Assembly: GCA_963665785.1 (NCBI GenBank) | Contig: OY762456.1 | Span: 1,364,001 to 1,428,000 of the forward strand | DNA: 64,000 bases | DNA from: UBA7455 sp026713185 | GTDB lineage: Bacteria; Pseudomonadota; Gammaproteobacteria; Pseudomonadales; Azotimanducaceae | Reading direction: 5' to 3' | Part shown: positions 9,431 through 17,401 of the stretch, in pieces | Layout: each line of letters begins with the position of its first letter | Position numbering within the stretch: the first letter of the stretch is position 1 | Made by a program: the position numbers and the translations under genes | Notes under the pieces: model-generated | What the model was told of the DNA's origin: nothing | What the model saw: only the letters and a program-made list of their open reading frames with translations | Database searches by the model: none

Positions 9431-10453
9431 ATGTCTGAGGTGCTGAATAATCAATGGAGACTCAGGTCCCGGCCAGTAGGTATGGTTCGGACCTCAGACT
9501 TTGAATTTGTCCAGGTACCGTTGCAAAAACTGACGGGCGCCCAGTTTCTGGTGCGCAATTTGTATATTTCAGTTGACCCCGCCATGCGAGGTTGGCTCAA
9601 TGGAAATGAAAGTTACATGCCGCCAGTTCAAATAGGCGAAGTAATGCGTGCGATCACAGTTGGTCAGGTGATCGAGTCTGAGTCTCCTGACTTTGAGTCA
9701 GGGGATTATGTTCGGGGCATGCTGGGTTGGCAGGATTACGCCATCTGTGGCAGCGACTCGGAAGTGGGAAAATTGCCCAAAGACACGACCCCCCAATTAG
9801 CTCTAAGTGTGCTCGGAGGTACGGGCCTTACCGCCTATTTTGGTCTTCTCGAAATCGGCAGACCAACAGTAGGAGATGTTGTTCTGGTGTCTGGCGCAGC
9901 TGGCGCCACGGGATCTGTCGTTGGCCAGATCGCAAAAATTAAGGGAGCATCGAAAGTCGTGGGCATTGCTGGAGGACCACAAAAATGTATGTGGCTAACC
10001 CAGGAATTGGGATTTGACGCAGCACTGGATTACAAAACCGAAGACATAAACGTACGAATAGCCGAGGAGTGTCCCGAGGGTGTCAACGTTTTCTTCGACA
10101 ATGTTGGTGGAGAAATACTCGATGCCGGTTTAGTCAACATGGCGATGCACGGCCGTGTAGTTCTATGTGGAGGTATCTCAAGTTACAACGATGTAGATCT
10201 CCCAGCCGGGCCGAGGAACTACATGCAATTGATCGTGCGACGTTGCCGGATGGAGGGTTTTATTGTCTTCGACTATATGCATCGGGTGCATGAGGCAATA
10301 CAGGAACTAAGTACCTGGATGGCGGAGGGCCGGATCAAGCATGTTGAGGATATTCAGGAAGGTATAGAGAATGCACCGGAAACGTTGCTTCGCTTGTTCG
10401 AAGGCAAGAATTTTGGTAAGCAACTCCTAAAGATCGCCGACGCGCCCATTTAG
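9431..10453 (+). CDS. Zinc-independent NADP-dependent MDR oxidoreductase
   Basis: 340 residues from the preferred ATG, which follows GGAG; an upstream in-frame ATG at 9398 lies in an A/T-rich promoter-like tract. Medium-chain dehydrogenase/reductase of the leukotriene B4 12-hydroxydehydrogenase / CurA-like group: N-terminal GroES-like domain with YISVDPAMRGW, Rossmann domain with SGAAGATGSVVGQ (about residue 150) and FDNVGGEILD. No structural or catalytic zinc ligands, so it probably reduces the C=C bond of enones or enals with NADPH. It is followed by a decayed crotonase and a transporter gene, suggesting a small-molecule catabolic locus. Confidence 0.9.
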   Translation: MSEVLNNQWRLRSRPVGMVRTSDFEFVQVPLQKLTGAQFLVRNLYISVDPAMRGWLNGNESYMPPVQIGEVMRAITVGQVIESESPDFESGDYVRGMLGWQDYAICGSDSEVGKLPKDTTPQLALSVLGGTGLTAYFGLLEIGRPTVGDVVLVSGAAGATGSVVGQIAKIKGASKVVGIAGGPQKCMWLTQELGFDAALDYKTEDINVRIAEECPEGVNVFFDNVGGEILDAGLVNMAMHGRVVLCGGISSYNDVDLPAGPRNYMQLIVRRCRMEGFIVFDYMHRVHEAIQELSTWMAEGRIKHVEDIQEGIENAPETLLRLFEGKNFGKQLLKIADAPI

Positions 10454-10507
10454 AACTCGATTTATTGAAATAGTCACAACGCTCATCAGACTCCTTGGAG
10501 GAGCAAC

Positions 10508-10695
10508 ATGGACTACCAGGACATTCGTGTAGAGACACACGGCTCTAGCAGCTGGATTTTTCTGAACCGACCTGAACAAATGAATGCCGTTCGCCCCCAC
10601 AGACCCATCCCGATCTTTAATAGCAAATGAGAACGCGTCGTCGTGCTTGTCGAGAGGTCTGGCGAGGTCATATTTTTAGCATGCAGTTGCAGAGT
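10508..10695 (+). pseudogene. Decayed enoyl-CoA hydratase (crotonase) gene remnant
   Basis: Starts like a normal gene: TTGGAGGAGCAAC then ATG, reading MDYQDIRVETHG and a clear crotonase N-terminus with FLNRPEQMNAV. The frame then leaves the family pattern and stops at 10628-10630. In another frame from about 10634 the sequence reads RVVVLVERSGEVIFLA, a degraded form of the next crotonase motif (normally RVVVLTGAGRAF.AG). The distance between the two blocks is about 12 codons shorter than normal, so there is an internal deletion plus frameshift, and the remaining two thirds of the gene is absent before the transporter gene at 10701. Confidence 0.75.
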
Positions 10696-10700
10696 TTGGA

Positions 10701-12155
10701 TTGAGTGATCCCAGGCCAATAAATATTCCCACAATGGCTGCATTCGGATCTGGTGAGATTGCCGGTTCGTTCAAGAATGTCGCCTGGAGCGTGCTTCTGC
10801 TTTTCTATTACCAGCAGATAGTTGGTGTCGAGGCGGCACTTGTTGGTTTGGCGATCGGCATAGCGATCTTAGTCGACGGGGTAACAGATCCGTTGATCGG
10901 GGCATTGTCAGATCGGATAAGATCCAGATGGGGTCGGCGCCATCCTATGCTGTTGCTTTCCACCGCCCCGTTGGTTATTAGCTTCGTCCTTTTGTTTCAT
11001 CCGCCACAGGGAATGTCCGACATAGGCGGCTTTATCTGGTTGACAGTGTTCGGTGTGCTGGTGCGGGTGAGCTATACGTTCTACAACATTCCTCACCTGT
11101 CTCTCGGTGCTGAAATGGCCGATGGTTACAATCAACGTTCTACTTTGTTTGGCTATTCGTCGTTCTTTTCTGCGATGTCGGTGGCAGTAGCCTATGGTCT
11201 GATCACAGGTTATTACTTTCCGACAACCGACGAGTTTGATCCCGGATTCCTTGATGCCGCCGGCTATACGCGAATGAGCGTAACGTTTGCGGCAGTGATG
11301 CTAGGCGCGATATTGGTTTGCGTGGCAGGTACGCGAAATCAGATTCCTTATCTTAGGGAAAGCACGCAGCGCGAACCGCTTTCAATATTCGGTCTACTCA
11401 AAGAGATGAAGGCCGTATTGAGCAGCACATCGTTTCGCGCCCTGTTTATTGGGGCTTTACTCAGTGCGGTGATAACTGGGATCGAATCTTCATTCATGCC
11501 CTTTATGGGGATCCACTTCTGGGGCTTTCGCACGGAACAGCTAGTCTACCTTGCGTTCCTTGGTCTGTTCCTTTATCCAATATCTTTTGCGCTCATCCCT
11601 TCGCTAACAAGGTGGTTAGACAAGAAATATGTTGTTATTGCCGCCCTTGGTAGCTGGATTATTGCGACCAATACTCCGGTCTGTCTGCGCCTGCTGGAGG
11701 TTTCCTGGTTCCCTGGCAATGACTCTCCATGGATATTATGGATCTTTCTCGGTGCCGCCGCTGTCGGAGGGTTGACGTCTCCTATTATCGCAGCTACGGT
11801 AAATTCCATGCTGGCCGATCTTGCGGATGAGCATGAGTTGGACACTGGTGTTCGTCGAGAGGGTGTAATTTATGCGTTCCGTGCGTTCTCCTTGAAAGCG
11901 AGCGGTGCAATAGGCGTTGTCCTTGGTGGCTTTATGCTGTCTCTGATCGAATTCCCAACAGGTGCGGTGCGCGGTGAAGTGTTACCCGAAACAGTGTGGA
12001 ACCTTGGACTTGTCGCCGGTCCAGCTACATCGGTATTCTCGTTGTTAGCGTTAGTGTTTTATTTTCGCTATCGCATCAACTACCGGCGTCATCAGGAGAT
12101 TGTTTCTGGTCTTGGATTACGCCGCAAGAGCGCGGCATCCGAAGGTAGAGAATGA
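10701..12155 (+). CDS. MFS transporter of the GPH (sugar/organic acid:cation symporter) family
   Basis: 484 residues with about 12 membrane segments. The N-terminal pattern (FGSGEIAGSFKNVAW, then LVDGVTDPLIGALSDR and RSRWGRRHPML) is typical of the glycoside-pentoside-hexuronide (MelB-like) branch of the MFS. The start used is TTG; an ATG at 10735 would remove 11 residues and still leave the first helix intact, so the true start is uncertain. The substrate cannot be read from sequence; related genes in uncultured marine bacteria often sit with lipid or aromatic catabolism genes, as here (oxidoreductase upstream). Confidence 0.9.
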   Translation: MSDPRPINIPTMAAFGSGEIAGSFKNVAWSVLLLFYYQQIVGVEAALVGLAIGIAILVDGVTDPLIGALSDRIRSRWGRRHPMLLLSTAPLVISFVLLFHPPQGMSDIGGFIWLTVFGVLVRVSYTFYNIPHLSLGAEMADGYNQRSTLFGYSSFFSAMSVAVAYGLITGYYFPTTDEFDPGFLDAAGYTRMSVTFAAVMLGAILVCVAGTRNQIPYLRESTQREPLSIFGLLKEMKAVLSSTSFRALFIGALLSAVITGIESSFMPFMGIHFWGFRTEQLVYLAFLGLFLYPISFALIPSLTRWLDKKYVVIAALGSWIIATNTPVCLRLLEVSWFPGNDSPWILWIFLGAAAVGGLTSPIIAATVNSMLADLADEHELDTGVRREGVIYAFRAFSLKASGAIGVVLGGFMLSLIEFPTGAVRGEVLPETVWNLGLVAGPATSVFSLLALVFYFRYRINYRRHQEIVSGLGLRRKSAASEGRE

Positions 12156-12173
12156 AGGGTAGGGTAGTGCTGA

Positions 12174-12854
12174 TTAAGTTGCGGGCACAAAGAAAAAACC
12201 GTCGCCGGCTGTACGATAAGTCCTGCTGAACGTTGGTTTAAGTTTTACGCCCGCATCGTGAAGCTGATAACCCAGGGCGATGTGTTTCGGGTCGTTGAGA
12301 TGCTTTTCTACTGCGTTTTCGTCGGTGCAACCCATTACAAAGATGAGATCACCGAGTTCGATATCGATACCGTCTCCGATACAATCAGTGACGATGCCGG
12401 CGCTGTAAATCAGGGTGTCGGGTTCTGCATCCCAACAATAAGCTGCATGTTCTTGAGAATGTTCGAGAAACCTGTCTTTGTTCGACTCGTCTGGGAATCG
12501 TAATCCGGTGAGTGATAGACTTAGTTGGCGTCGCTGAGGGTTCTCCAGGTCTCTCGACCACCAACCAAAGCCTTCGATGTCAAAAAGTGTAGCGTGCATG
12601 AGGAGATGCGCTGCGCGCACAAGCGGTAGCTCTGTGCGGGTTGAGCTACTTTCCAGGTTTCCTTTTTCGTAGACCATGATGTGTGCGCTGTCCTCGTCGG
12701 AAACGGCAAATTCGCGGGCCCAGTCTTGCGTCTCAACCTGAAGTTCATGGAGCGCGCCATATCCTCCGCTAGAACGCAACGTGCCGGAACTGGAGGATTC
12801 CGGGTCAAGTCGGTATTCAGTGACGGAAGTTATAGATTTGTTGTCTTTGGTCAT
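12174..12854 (-). CDS. Uncharacterised protein with an antibiotic-biosynthesis-monooxygenase-like segment
   Basis: 226 residues from the ATG at 12854; a longer frame reaches an ATG at 12977 but would overlap the TetR gene, so the shorter start is preferred. Residues about 135-200 (FLEHSQEHAAYCWDAEPDTL, then GDLIFVMGCTDENAVEKHL and DPKH) resemble a dimeric alpha/beta-barrel ABM domain, in which a small-molecule substrate is bound between strands. The N-terminal half is not recognised. It lies just downstream of the TetR regulator on the same strand (79-bp gap), so it may be in the same transcript. The assignment rests on pattern memory alone. Confidence 0.65.
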   Translation of the reverse strand: MTKDNKSITSVTEYRLDPESSSSGTLRSSGGYGALHELQVETQDWAREFAVSDEDSAHIMVYEKGNLESSSTRTELPLVRAAHLLMHATLFDIEGFGWWSRDLENPQRRQLSLSLTGLRFPDESNKDRFLEHSQEHAAYCWDAEPDTLIYSAGIVTDCIGDGIDIELGDLIFVMGCTDENAVEKHLNDPKHIALGYQLHDAGVKLKPTFSRTYRTAGDGFFFVPAT

Positions 12855-12933
12855 TGCGCTATCCGCCTGTCTAAATGCGGTCAAGTGGCGGTAAAAATGC
12901 CTCAGGAAGCGTAAAACTCTAAGTATGGTTTTG

Positions 12934-13530
12934 CTATGCAATCTTGCGTACGATGAATTCCTTTCCGAGAGATTCACGCATGACGTCCACCACTTCCAGC
13001 AACGAGGCGACGAACTTTTTCTTGTTCATTCGTTTACCAGCCCAACTAAGAGCCACGTGTGCGTTTCCTCCGAACAATGCGCTTGCGATGAGTATTGGGC
13101 GTAAATCCGTATCTGGGTTCACACCTAAATCTTCTGCGATGGTGCTTGCCAAGGCTTCCTTTAGCTCATAAACGGCAGCCTCCGCTTCAGGAGTCACGGC
13201 CGCAAAGCGGTAGGAATCTGATGGAAAGACCTGCATGTCAGGAGTTTCGTTTGCAGTAAGTTGGAGCCATGCGCGCCAGGTGCTGAGTGCGTCCATAGTA
13301 CGCTCGCTCAAAAACTTCTTGAAATGGCGTGCGGTCTGAATGTGTATCTCCGCCATCAGGTCACCCTTCGTAGGGTAATGTCTAATCAAAGTCTGCAGAT
13401 GCACACCTGCTGTGTCGGCAATCTCTGCGAGCGTTGCCCGGTCATAACCCGAGCGATGAAAAACTGAGAACGCGGCTTCGCAAATCTTCCTGCGTGTGTC
13501 TTCGCTGCGCGGTCGATGTGATGTACTCAT
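12934..13530 (-). CDS. TetR/AcrR-family transcriptional regulator
   Basis: 198 residues. The N-terminal helix-turn-helix is clear at about 10-57 (RRKICEAAFSVFHRSGYD, then ATLAEIADTAGVH and LIRHYPTKGDL), followed by an all-helical ligand-binding domain. TetR proteins repress neighbouring genes until a small ligand binds. Before the IS66 insertion this gene was directly divergent from the dioxygenase gene now at 16265, so that dioxygenase and the ABM-like gene are the natural candidates for its targets. Confidence 0.93.
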   Translation of the reverse strand: MSTSHRPRSEDTRRKICEAAFSVFHRSGYDRATLAEIADTAGVHLQTLIRHYPTKGDLMAEIHIQTARHFKKFLSERTMDALSTWRAWLQLTANETPDMQVFPSDSYRFAAVTPEAEAAVYELKEALASTIAEDLGVNPDTDLRPILIASALFGGNAHVALSWAGKRMNKKKFVASLLEVVDVMRESLGKEFIVRKIA

Positions 13531-13694
13531 CTATGTTCGTCCTCTAAAGTGCCGTGCTCGCGTTAACTCAATCAAAGCGAAAACGAACACATAAGTTGAT
13601 GTAGAAGTAAGCGGTCAATCTAGACCGTTATATCCTCCACCGTTGATCTGTGTTCCCCTGTTCTTCCTTATTTAACAGATTAACAGGAGAACCC

Positions 13695-14042
13695 ATGAGT
13701 TTAACAGGTAGTCGACCGCTGGTCCGTCGTTCCGCAGCGCAGTGGCGGGAGATTCTGCAACGTTTTGAGCATAGCGGGCAGACCCAGCCAGCGTTTTGTG
13801 CTGCCGAGGGACTGGCCTTGAGCACCTTCACCCTCTGGCGGCGCAAGCTCAACAGTTCCCGAGGAATGATAGCCAACAACGATGCGGCCATGTTCGTGGC
13901 GTTGCCGGACAGTGACATCCCAGGTCCGTCGTTATCCACTACCCACTCAAAAGACTGCGATAGCGGTCGCTATCTTTGGGATGTAGAACTGCAACTCGGC
14001 GCCGATGTGGTGCTGCGGCTACGGCGCGGCGAGTCATGTTGA
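13695..14042 (+). CDS. tnpA: IS66 accessory protein TnpA
   Basis: 115 residues, IS66 orf A. The helix-turn-helix region reads QWREILQRFEHSGQ, then FCAAEGLALSTFTLWRRKL, and the C-terminus has the usual WDVEL...VVLRLRRG. Its stop overlaps the tnpB start (ATGTTGA). A 9-codon segment just before WDVEL (about 13950-13976) contains a short DNA palindrome that is repeated in tnpC and looks inserted. Needed together with TnpB for full transposition of IS66 elements. Confidence 0.9.
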   Translation: MSLTGSRPLVRRSAAQWREILQRFEHSGQTQPAFCAAEGLALSTFTLWRRKLNSSRGMIANNDAAMFVALPDSDIPGPSLSTTHSKDCDSGRYLWDVELQLGADVVLRLRRGESC

Positions 14043-14407
14043 ATCTGGGTGCTGATTGCCCTATCTGGTTATGCACCCAGGCCACCGATATGCGGCGTTC
14101 GTTCGATGGCCTGTCGGCCATGGTGCGCAACCACATGGGTGCAGACCCAACGGGTGGGCACTGGTTTGTGTTCGTGAATCGACGCCGCACTCTACTCAAG
14201 GTCCTGGCGTTCGATGGCGATGGCTACTGGATCTGGTCGAAACGTTTGGAAGCGGGACAGTTTGCGGCGCCGGGTCGGTCCGCAACGGGTACACGGGCAG
14301 CCGACAGCGCGTCGCTTTTGATGACCCGCACGGACCTGCTGGCGCTGTTGGAAGGCATTGATTTTGTTGTAAAAAGACGCAGAAAACGTTACCAAAAAGC
14401 TGCATAA
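14036..14407 (+). CDS. tnpB: IS66 accessory protein TnpB
   Basis: 123 residues, IS66 orf B-type protein. Recognisable by CTQATDMRRSFDGLSAMV near the N-terminus, LLKVLAFDGDGYWIWSKRLE in the middle and a basic C-terminus (KRRRKRYQKAA). The ATG lies in the last codons of tnpA, giving translational coupling. It appears intact. Confidence 0.92.
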   Translation: MLNLGADCPIWLCTQATDMRRSFDGLSAMVRNHMGADPTGGHWFVFVNRRRTLLKVLAFDGDGYWIWSKRLEAGQFAAPGRSATGTRAADSASLLMTRTDLLALLEGIDFVVKRRRKRYQKAA

Positions 14408-14445
14408 ACAGACCGTATTTGGTACCATAGAACCTTCTTATACAG

Positions 14446-16085
14446 GTGCTTGGTACTTTGTCTGAAACGGTGAACATTGCGGCGCTGCAACAGGAAAATG
14501 CAGAGTTAAATGCGACTGTTGCCAGCCTCACCAGCGAACTGGATTCCCTCAAGCAACAACTGGACTGGTTCAAACGTCAGTTGTTTGGCCGCAAGTCAGA
14601 AAAGCGGCTGGCATTTGACGTTCTGGAACAGGGCAATCTACTGTTCGGCCTGGGTGTTGAGCCCCCACCGGAGCAGGATCCTGTTGCCACCGAGAAGATC
14701 ACCTACCAGCGCCGTAAGAAGCAGCGTGCGGCGTCCGTCAACGACAGTGGTCTGCGCTTTGACGCTTCGGTGCCGGTCACTACGATTCATGTCACGGACC
14801 CGCAGATTGCGGCGATCCCGGAAGCGGACCGGCAAGTCATTGCCGAGAAAGTGAGCTATCGACTGGCGCAGGAACCGGGTAGTTATCAAAAGCAAGCGAC
14901 TGCTTGCGCAGTCTTGTACGTATTAAAGTACATTCGACAAGTGGTAAAGCGTCGCGACACGGGGGAGTTGGTTACCGCAGCGGCGGCACCGAACGTGCTG
15001 GAGAAGAGTACGGTGGATGTGAGTTTCCTGGCGGCGATGCTGGTCGACAAATTCCGCTATCACTTGCCACTGCATCGGCAACACCAGCGGTTACAGGATA
15101 GCGGCATCAAGGTCAGCCGGGGCAGTCTGACGAACTGGGCGGGACAGGCGATTGATCTGCTGCAACCGATCGTACAGGCGCAAGCGGCCCATGTGCTGCA
15201 GAGCGAAGTGCTGGCCATGAAAGCGATGCGATAGCTTCGCTATCTTGTGGATGAGACCTCGATCAAGGCGGGGCGCACGGCCCCGGGCAAGATGCGGCAA
15301 GCGTATTTTTGGCCCGTGTATGGTGATCAGGACGAAATCGTGTTTCATTATGCCCCGACGCGGCAACACCGCCATGTTGAAACCTTTCTTAACGGCTTCA
15401 AGGGCACCCTGCTGAGCGATGGTTATGCTGCTTATGAAGAGTATGCCAAGCGTCACGGGTTATCGCATGCCCAGTGTTGGAGTCATTGTCGGCGTAACTT
15501 TGAGCGTGCGCAGGAGAGTGAACCGGAGGCCGTTGCTGCGGTCCTGGCGATAATCGGTTCTTATATGCGCACGAGAAGATAATCCGCCAGGAACAGCATG
15601 CAGGTGCAGCGAAGCGGGCCTATCGGCAGCAGCACAGCGCACCGATAGTAGCGGCGTTTTTTGACTGGTGCCGGGAGCAGTGTTACCGCAATGATCTACT
15701 GCCCAAGAGTTTGTTGGCGAAGGCGATCCAGTATGCGCGCGATCGGGAAACGGAATTAAAGGTCTTTGTCGACGATCCGCGGGTACCCATTGATACGAAC
15801 CATTTAGAACGCGGTCTGCGCCCGATTCCACTGGGTCGGCGAAACTGGTTGTTCGCCTGGACAGAAATCGGCGCGCAACGGATCGGCATCATCCAGAGTT
15901 TGCTGACGACCTGCCAGTTGCACGACGTTGAGCCCTATACTTACCTGGTTGATGTACTGCAACGTATCAGTCAACACCCGGCGCAGCGTGTCATCGAACT
16001 GACGCCACGGGTATGGAAGACGCAGTTTGCAGATCAACCAATACGCTCTGACCTCTACCGCGCCCACGATCCACCCCCTACATAA
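14446..16085 (+). pseudogene. tnpC: IS66 transposase TnpC, interrupted by an in-frame stop and a frameshift
   Basis: The DDE transposase of IS66, broken into three segments. From a GTG at 14446 (leading coiled-coil region with repeated Gln/Leu/Glu, then zinc-finger-like and helical parts) it reads to a TAG at 15232-15234. The same frame resumes at about 15235 with LVDETSIKAG; family proteins read straight from VLAM to DET, so the ten codons between (15220-15249, containing the TAG) look like an insert. A second lesion, loss of one base near 15560, moves the frame; from there LYAHEKIIRQE continues to 16085. If both are real the transposase is inactive. Confidence 0.9.
15220..15249. repeat. Short palindromic insert in tnpC, related to one in tnpA
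   Basis: The 30-bp segment contains GATAGC-TTC-GCTATC. A closely similar string (GCGATAGCGGTCGCTATCTT) occurs in tnpA at 13957-13976. Both keep the reading frame length (multiple of 3) and both sit where the protein family normally has no residues. Confidence 0.6.
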
Positions 16086-16264
16086 AGGATCATTGCAAGA
16101 ACGGCCTGGTTTGACCGCTTACATGTAGAAAGCATTATATATACTTGTACTCAATTTGGGCTACAAAGATCTTGCCGTTTGAGCTATTGAAATTAGTTAA
16201 TAATTATATAATAGTTTATACATTATCTGATTTTGTCTGATTTGTTTTAATACGGGGCTTTTAA

Positions 16265-17143
16265 ATGAGCGACAAGCAAGCGATGGGCGTGGATCAGGAG
16301 GAATCCGAGATTCACCAGCCCTATGACATGTCCGAAGAACTGTCTCATCGGATTGCTGCGCTGGGCCTGGAAGAGGCTGTGCAGAAAGTAAAAGAGGAAG
16401 GCTATGCCTACATTCACGACCTGGCGCCGATAGAATTTACCGGGCGTTTGCGCGAAGTGGTCCTGAATCTCCCGAGGTCGATTCCTGATATAGGCCTGCC
16501 TGTTGCCTTTAACGTCAATATGCTCTTGGCAAAAGATCCAATTTTTGAAGAGGTAGTGCTTAACCCGAAACTGCTCGCAATGGTCGAAGTGATGTGTGGA
16601 AAAGGTGCGCTGCTTTCACAGTTAATCGCCAGTGTTAAAACCAGGACGGACGTGCCTGACGACGGCAAAGGTGCTCTACATGCTGATCAGTCTTTCATGG
16701 CTGCGCCATATCCTGTACACAACCATATTGCGACATTCTGCTGGGCGTGTGATGAATTTTCCGAGCGCGCTGGCTCTACACGACTTGTGCCGGGATCGCA
16801 CCATCACAGACGCCAGCCGAACCAGCAGGAGGTGGCGACCGAAGCAGGCGCGATTCATACCGAATGTCCTGCTGGTTCAGCTGTCTTCTGGAATGGTTCT
16901 ATCTGGCATACGGGTAATGCACCGCGCAAGATTGATGGCAAGCGTGTGGTCGTGCATATCTCCTATAGCCGTCTTGCTCTCCGCCCGGTGGAATCCTACG
17001 ACTTCCTCGATGAAGAGTGGCTTAAAGACAAGCCTTATGAGATGCGGGTCCTGCTGGGACGAGAGGATTTCCTCAATACGGTTGACGGGGCGTTTGCAGA
17101 CATCAGCAAGATTCCGCGCACTCAGGAATGGGCAAGGACCTGA
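16265..17143 (+). CDS. Phytanoyl-CoA dioxygenase (PhyH) family protein
   Basis: 292 residues, Fe(II)/2-oxoglutarate oxygenase of the PhyH family. Iron ligands are visible as HxD at His139-x-Asp141 (ALHADQSF) and the distal His215 (SIWHTG), with a downstream RVVVHISYSR segment supplying the 2-oxoglutarate-binding basic residue. Such enzymes hydroxylate unactivated carbons of lipids, amino acids or secondary metabolites; the substrate is unknown. The gene stood divergent from the TetR gene before the IS66 insertion. The 142-bp upstream tract is strongly A/T-rich and promoter-like. Confidence 0.92.
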   Translation: MSDKQAMGVDQEESEIHQPYDMSEELSHRIAALGLEEAVQKVKEEGYAYIHDLAPIEFTGRLREVVLNLPRSIPDIGLPVAFNVNMLLAKDPIFEEVVLNPKLLAMVEVMCGKGALLSQLIASVKTRTDVPDDGKGALHADQSFMAAPYPVHNHIATFCWACDEFSERAGSTRLVPGSHHHRRQPNQQEVATEAGAIHTECPAGSAVFWNGSIWHTGNAPRKIDGKRVVVHISYSRLALRPVESYDFLDEEWLKDKPYEMRVLLGREDFLNTVDGAFADISKIPRTQEWART

Positions 17144-17401
17144 TCAAGTGCCCTCACCAGGTTGCTGATATTTGTCGCTCCGGTTGTGTGCGGGAGATTA
17201 AATCTGTTATTGCTGCATCACCTGGTTGCGTGAAATGGTGACTCAGTTGACTGGACAGCAGTGCCCTTTGGTGGCCTTTAAACAATTAAATTATATTTGA
17301 TATAAAAGATTACATAAACATAATATTACTTTAACATATACCAGGTCGGCGCCGTCGTTAGATGGCGCGGGTCATGAACGTAACTCAAGAGGGGAGAAAC
17401 C

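Larger units (their letters stand above)
13607..16122 (+). mobile_element. IS66-family insertion sequence with exact ends and target duplication
   Basis: 2516 bp. The left end begins GTAAGCGGTCAATC and the right end, reverse-complemented, begins GTAAGCGGTCAAAC; these imperfect inverted repeats carry the GTAA start typical of IS66. Both sides are flanked by the 8-bp direct repeat ATGTAGAA (13599-13606 and 16123-16130), the IS66 target duplication length. Internal order is tnpA, tnpB, tnpC. The transposase tnpC carries a stop and a frameshift, so the element looks unable to move by itself. Confidence 0.95.

Noticed and set aside
12855..12977. Longer start (ATG 12977) for the ABM-like gene
   Set aside because: Would overlap the TetR coding region and the added residues look unlike a domain; ATG 12854 preferred.
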